Assembly (NCBI GenBank): GCA_021414205.1
Contig: JAIOOW010000003.1
Span: 259,370 to 300,364, forward strand
Length of the DNA: 40,995 nt
From: Candidatus Anderseniibacteriota bacterium
Lineage (GTDB): Bacteria > Patescibacteriota > Andersenbacteria > UBA10190
Direction of reading: 5' to 3'
This document shows positions 39,776 to 40,995 of the stretch, in pieces. Numbering within the stretch: position 1 is the first letter of the stretch; the number at the start of each line of letters is the position of its first letter. The notes under the pieces are model-generated. The model had not been told where the DNA came from, searched no databases, and was given only the letters and a program-made list of their open reading frames with translations. The position numbers were made by a program, and so were the translations under genes.

Positions 39776-39860
39776 GTAATAAGCCCTTTCCTTAAGACTG
39801 TGGTTTTGAAAAGGTCAACGACCTTACTCCTAGCTCTTAGGGTACGTATAATGTGGAAAC

Positions 39861-39889
39861 TTGCAATAAGTCATCATTTTACCCATAAT
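39861..39889 (+). promoter_or_regulatory. Promoter of tRNA-Lys
   Basis: TTGCAA, 17 bases, then CATAAT, with the tRNA starting 10 bases after the -10 box. Confidence 0.6.
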
Positions 39890-39898
39890 ACTAACCAC

Positions 39899-39970
39899 GC
39901 GCTCATAGCTCAGTGGTAGAGCAGTGGCCTTTTAAGCCAACGGTCGGGGGTTCGAATCCCTCTGGGCGCA
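39899..39970 (+). tRNA. tRNA-Lys (anticodon UUU)
   Basis: The 72-base cloverleaf has acceptor arms GCGCTCA/TGGGCGC, D arm GCTC-AGTGGTA-GAGC, loop CTTTTAA (anticodon TTT, reads AAA/AAG) and T arm GGGGG-TTCGAAT-CCCTC. CCA is not encoded. It is a single-gene transcript with its own promoter and terminator. Confidence 0.95.
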
Positions 39971-39976
39971 CACAAT

Positions 39977-40007
39977 AAAAATACCCCGCTATAAGCGGGG
40001 TATTTTG
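39977..40007. terminator. Terminator of tRNA-Lys and of the LUD gene
   Basis: AAAATACCCCGC-tataa-GCGGGGTATTTT is a perfect 12-bp stem with A and T runs on its two sides, so it works in both directions. Confidence 0.93.
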
Positions 40008-40019
40008 CTGGGATGGCGA

Positions 40020-40637
40020 TTAATACCCCAGTTTTTCGTTTACGATAATAACAGTTACATTTCGGCCCATATTTGGGTTTTCTTTCTTAAACATCACAAT
40101 TTTATTAAGAGATGTGCCGGAGCCGTATTTTTGCATCATGTGTACGTCCTCAAGTGGAACAACGTATTCTTCTATTCGCTTCAAGCCTTCCATAAGGTTT
40201 GGTACCAGTTTTTGCGCACCAACTACGAAGATTAAGTTTTTCGACGTAAATACGATATGGGGGAGTTGACTGCCTGTGTTAGATGCCACTAAGAATTCTC
40301 CTGTTTCAGAAAGCGCATGCACGCTCCCGAGGTAGAAATCTGAAAGCGATGCTTGCTTACGAAGTTCGCCTTGTTTTGCTTTGTCTTGTTCAGCAAGAAT
40401 TCCTTCATGTAAATTATTCCATCCATGCTGACCAGCTTGGAGGTAGTCTACGAATCCGATTGTTTCAAGCGTTACGGACGATCCGTTCATAACAGATGCG
40501 CCGGCAGGAATCATGGATTTAATTTTTTCTAATGCCTCGGCGCCAGTATTCACAGACACGCCATGAATATTATGTTCCTCTAGTTTTTTGATAGTGTTAG
40601 TTATTTGTTCTGGTGTTGCTAATGTTTCGTAGTTCAT
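40020..40637 (-). CDS. LUD-domain protein (LutC-like)
   Basis: The protein has 205 residues. The LUD domain is shared with LutC and the N-terminus of LutB, which take part in lactate use, though most stand-alone members are uncharacterised. Signatures: IPAGASVMNGSSVTLETIGFVDYL, DFYLGSVHALSETGEFLVASNTGSQLPHI and LIFVVGAQKLVPNLMEGLKRIEEYVVPLED. No LutA or LutB partner is nearby. It lies 33 nt downstream of the ArsR gene on the same strand, so it is probably the target gene of that regulator. There is no Shine-Dalgarno sequence. Confidence 0.88.
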   Translation of the reverse strand: MNYETLATPEQITNTIKKLEEHNIHGVSVNTGAEALEKIKSMIPAGASVMNGSSVTLETIGFVDYLQAGQHGWNNLHEGILAEQDKAKQGELRKQASLSDFYLGSVHALSETGEFLVASNTGSQLPHIVFTSKNLIFVVGAQKLVPNLMEGLKRIEEYVVPLEDVHMMQKYGSGTSLNKIVMFKKENPNMGRNVTVIIVNEKLGY

Positions 40638-40670
40638 ATGACTGTTATTAATTAAGTGAAGATAAGAGGG

Positions 40671-40958
40671 CTATGATTTAGGCTTTTTTACTGCATGCGT
40701 GAGATTTTTTATAAGTTCTAATAAATACTTGCTATTGACCGTGTAGATGACTTCTTGCCCTCGCCGTTGGTCTGTAACAAGGTTCGAAGATTTGAGCGTT
40801 TTTAAATGTTGAGACATAACGGGCTGCGAAACCTCTACGATCTTTGCCAGTTCTGTAACGCTTTTCGGCCCATCGGCGAGCGCTTCTACGATCTTGTAGC
40901 GGGTGGCATTGCCGATGCCTTTGCCGAATGTTTCAATTTGGTCGCACAGTTCACTCAT
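40671..40958 (-). CDS. ArsR/SmtB-family repressor
   Basis: This 95-residue winged-helix regulator is full length: IGNATRYKIVEALADGPKSVTELAKIVEVSQPVMSQHLKTLKSSNLVTDQRRGQEVIYTVNSKYLLELI. The recognition helix is QPVMSQHLKTLK. No cysteine metal box (ELCVCDL) is present; the single Cys is at residue 5, so metal sensing is not supported. It starts just downstream of a palindromic operator and is followed by the LUD gene, a typical autoregulated pair. Confidence 0.9.
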   Translation of the reverse strand: MSELCDQIETFGKGIGNATRYKIVEALADGPKSVTELAKIVEVSQPVMSQHLKTLKSSNLVTDQRRGQEVIYTVNSKYLLELIKNLTHAVKKPKS

Positions 40959-40968
40959 AAGAATATAA

Positions 40969-40992
40969 ATATATTAGCATAACCTAATATAT
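40969..40992 (-). promoter_or_regulatory. Palindromic operator upstream of the ArsR gene
   Basis: ATATATTAG-cataac-CTAATATAT is a perfect 9-bp inverted repeat, 10 bases upstream of the ATG at 40958 and overlapping likely -10 sequences on the minus strand. This is the place and shape expected for ArsR-type autoregulation. Confidence 0.75.
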
Positions 40993-40995
40993 AAT

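Noticed and set aside
1-40995. CRISPR array, transposon, integron or prophage
   Set aside because: No regularly spaced direct repeats with spacers, no transposase or integrase motifs and no phage structural genes were found in any frame.
1-40995. Alternative genetic code (TGA as Gly or Trp, as in some CPR lineages)
   Set aside because: TGA closes several well-defined genes, for example mraZ, the WecA-like gene and the GNAT gene, and no conserved gene is interrupted by in-frame TGA.

Overview
The window looks like a chromosomal segment of a Candidate Phyla Radiation (Patescibacteria, probably Parcubacteria-like) bacterium. This is an inference from style, not from a marker phylogeny. The signs are densely packed genes with mostly short gaps, TGA used as a normal stop (genetic code 11), several reduced or degenerate core proteins (a riboflavin kinase without its FAD synthetase half, a short HrcA, a MurF-like protein lacking catalytic motifs, a CorA-like protein without GMN), a shortened dcw cluster, and many core genes with no Shine-Dalgarno sequence.

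Layout, left to right. 1-3.2 kb: the end of mltG, an L10-type leader with rplJ-rplL and a terminator, then two unknown coiled-coil genes. 3.2-6.7 kb: a large membrane protein with a PP2C-like head and a probable beta-propeller (minus strand), a winged-helix regulator and a YjdF-like membrane protein. 6.8-7.8 kb: a lone Nudix-like gene. 7.9-15.4 kb: a reduced dcw cluster (mraZ-rsmH-ftsL-like-ftsI-murF-like) behind a striking MraZ operator, then tRNA-Glu and a YfhO-family membrane protein. 15.4-20.1 kb: single-gene units (CxxC protein, GNAT, DUF4383, two small proteins) interleaved with sodA, ribK and rmuC. 20.1-25.9 kb: lexA, then a six-gene plus-strand operon (PIN protein, lytic transglycosylase, small membrane protein, GT2, WecA-like transferase, DUF192) that looks like envelope or surface-polysaccharide biogenesis. 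25.9-29.8 kb: rplU, and the minus-strand operon cysS-dnaB-recR. 29.8-33 kb: a HAD protein, a CorA-like protein divergent from a beta-propeller lipoprotein, and a small membrane protein. 33-37.3 kb: the CIRCE-controlled heat-shock operon hrcA-grpE-dnaK-dnaJ. 37.3-41 kb: an unknown gene, two tandem paralogous secreted proteins, another unknown gene, tRNA-Lys, a LUD-domain protein and an ArsR regulator with a palindromic operator.

The most interesting pattern is a two-class gene organisation. Core operons mostly start without a Shine-Dalgarno sequence, and several have a -10 box only 6-7 nt before the ATG, which predicts leaderless mRNAs. About ten short, mostly unrecognised genes are scattered singly between those operons. 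Every one of them has a clear Shine-Dalgarno sequence, most have a visible promoter of their own (often -35/N17/-10) with a 50-100 nt leader, and most have a strong intrinsic terminator. Two of them share a nearly identical promoter block. I saw no CRISPR array, transposase, integrase or phage module. No gap between genes exceeds about 220 bases.
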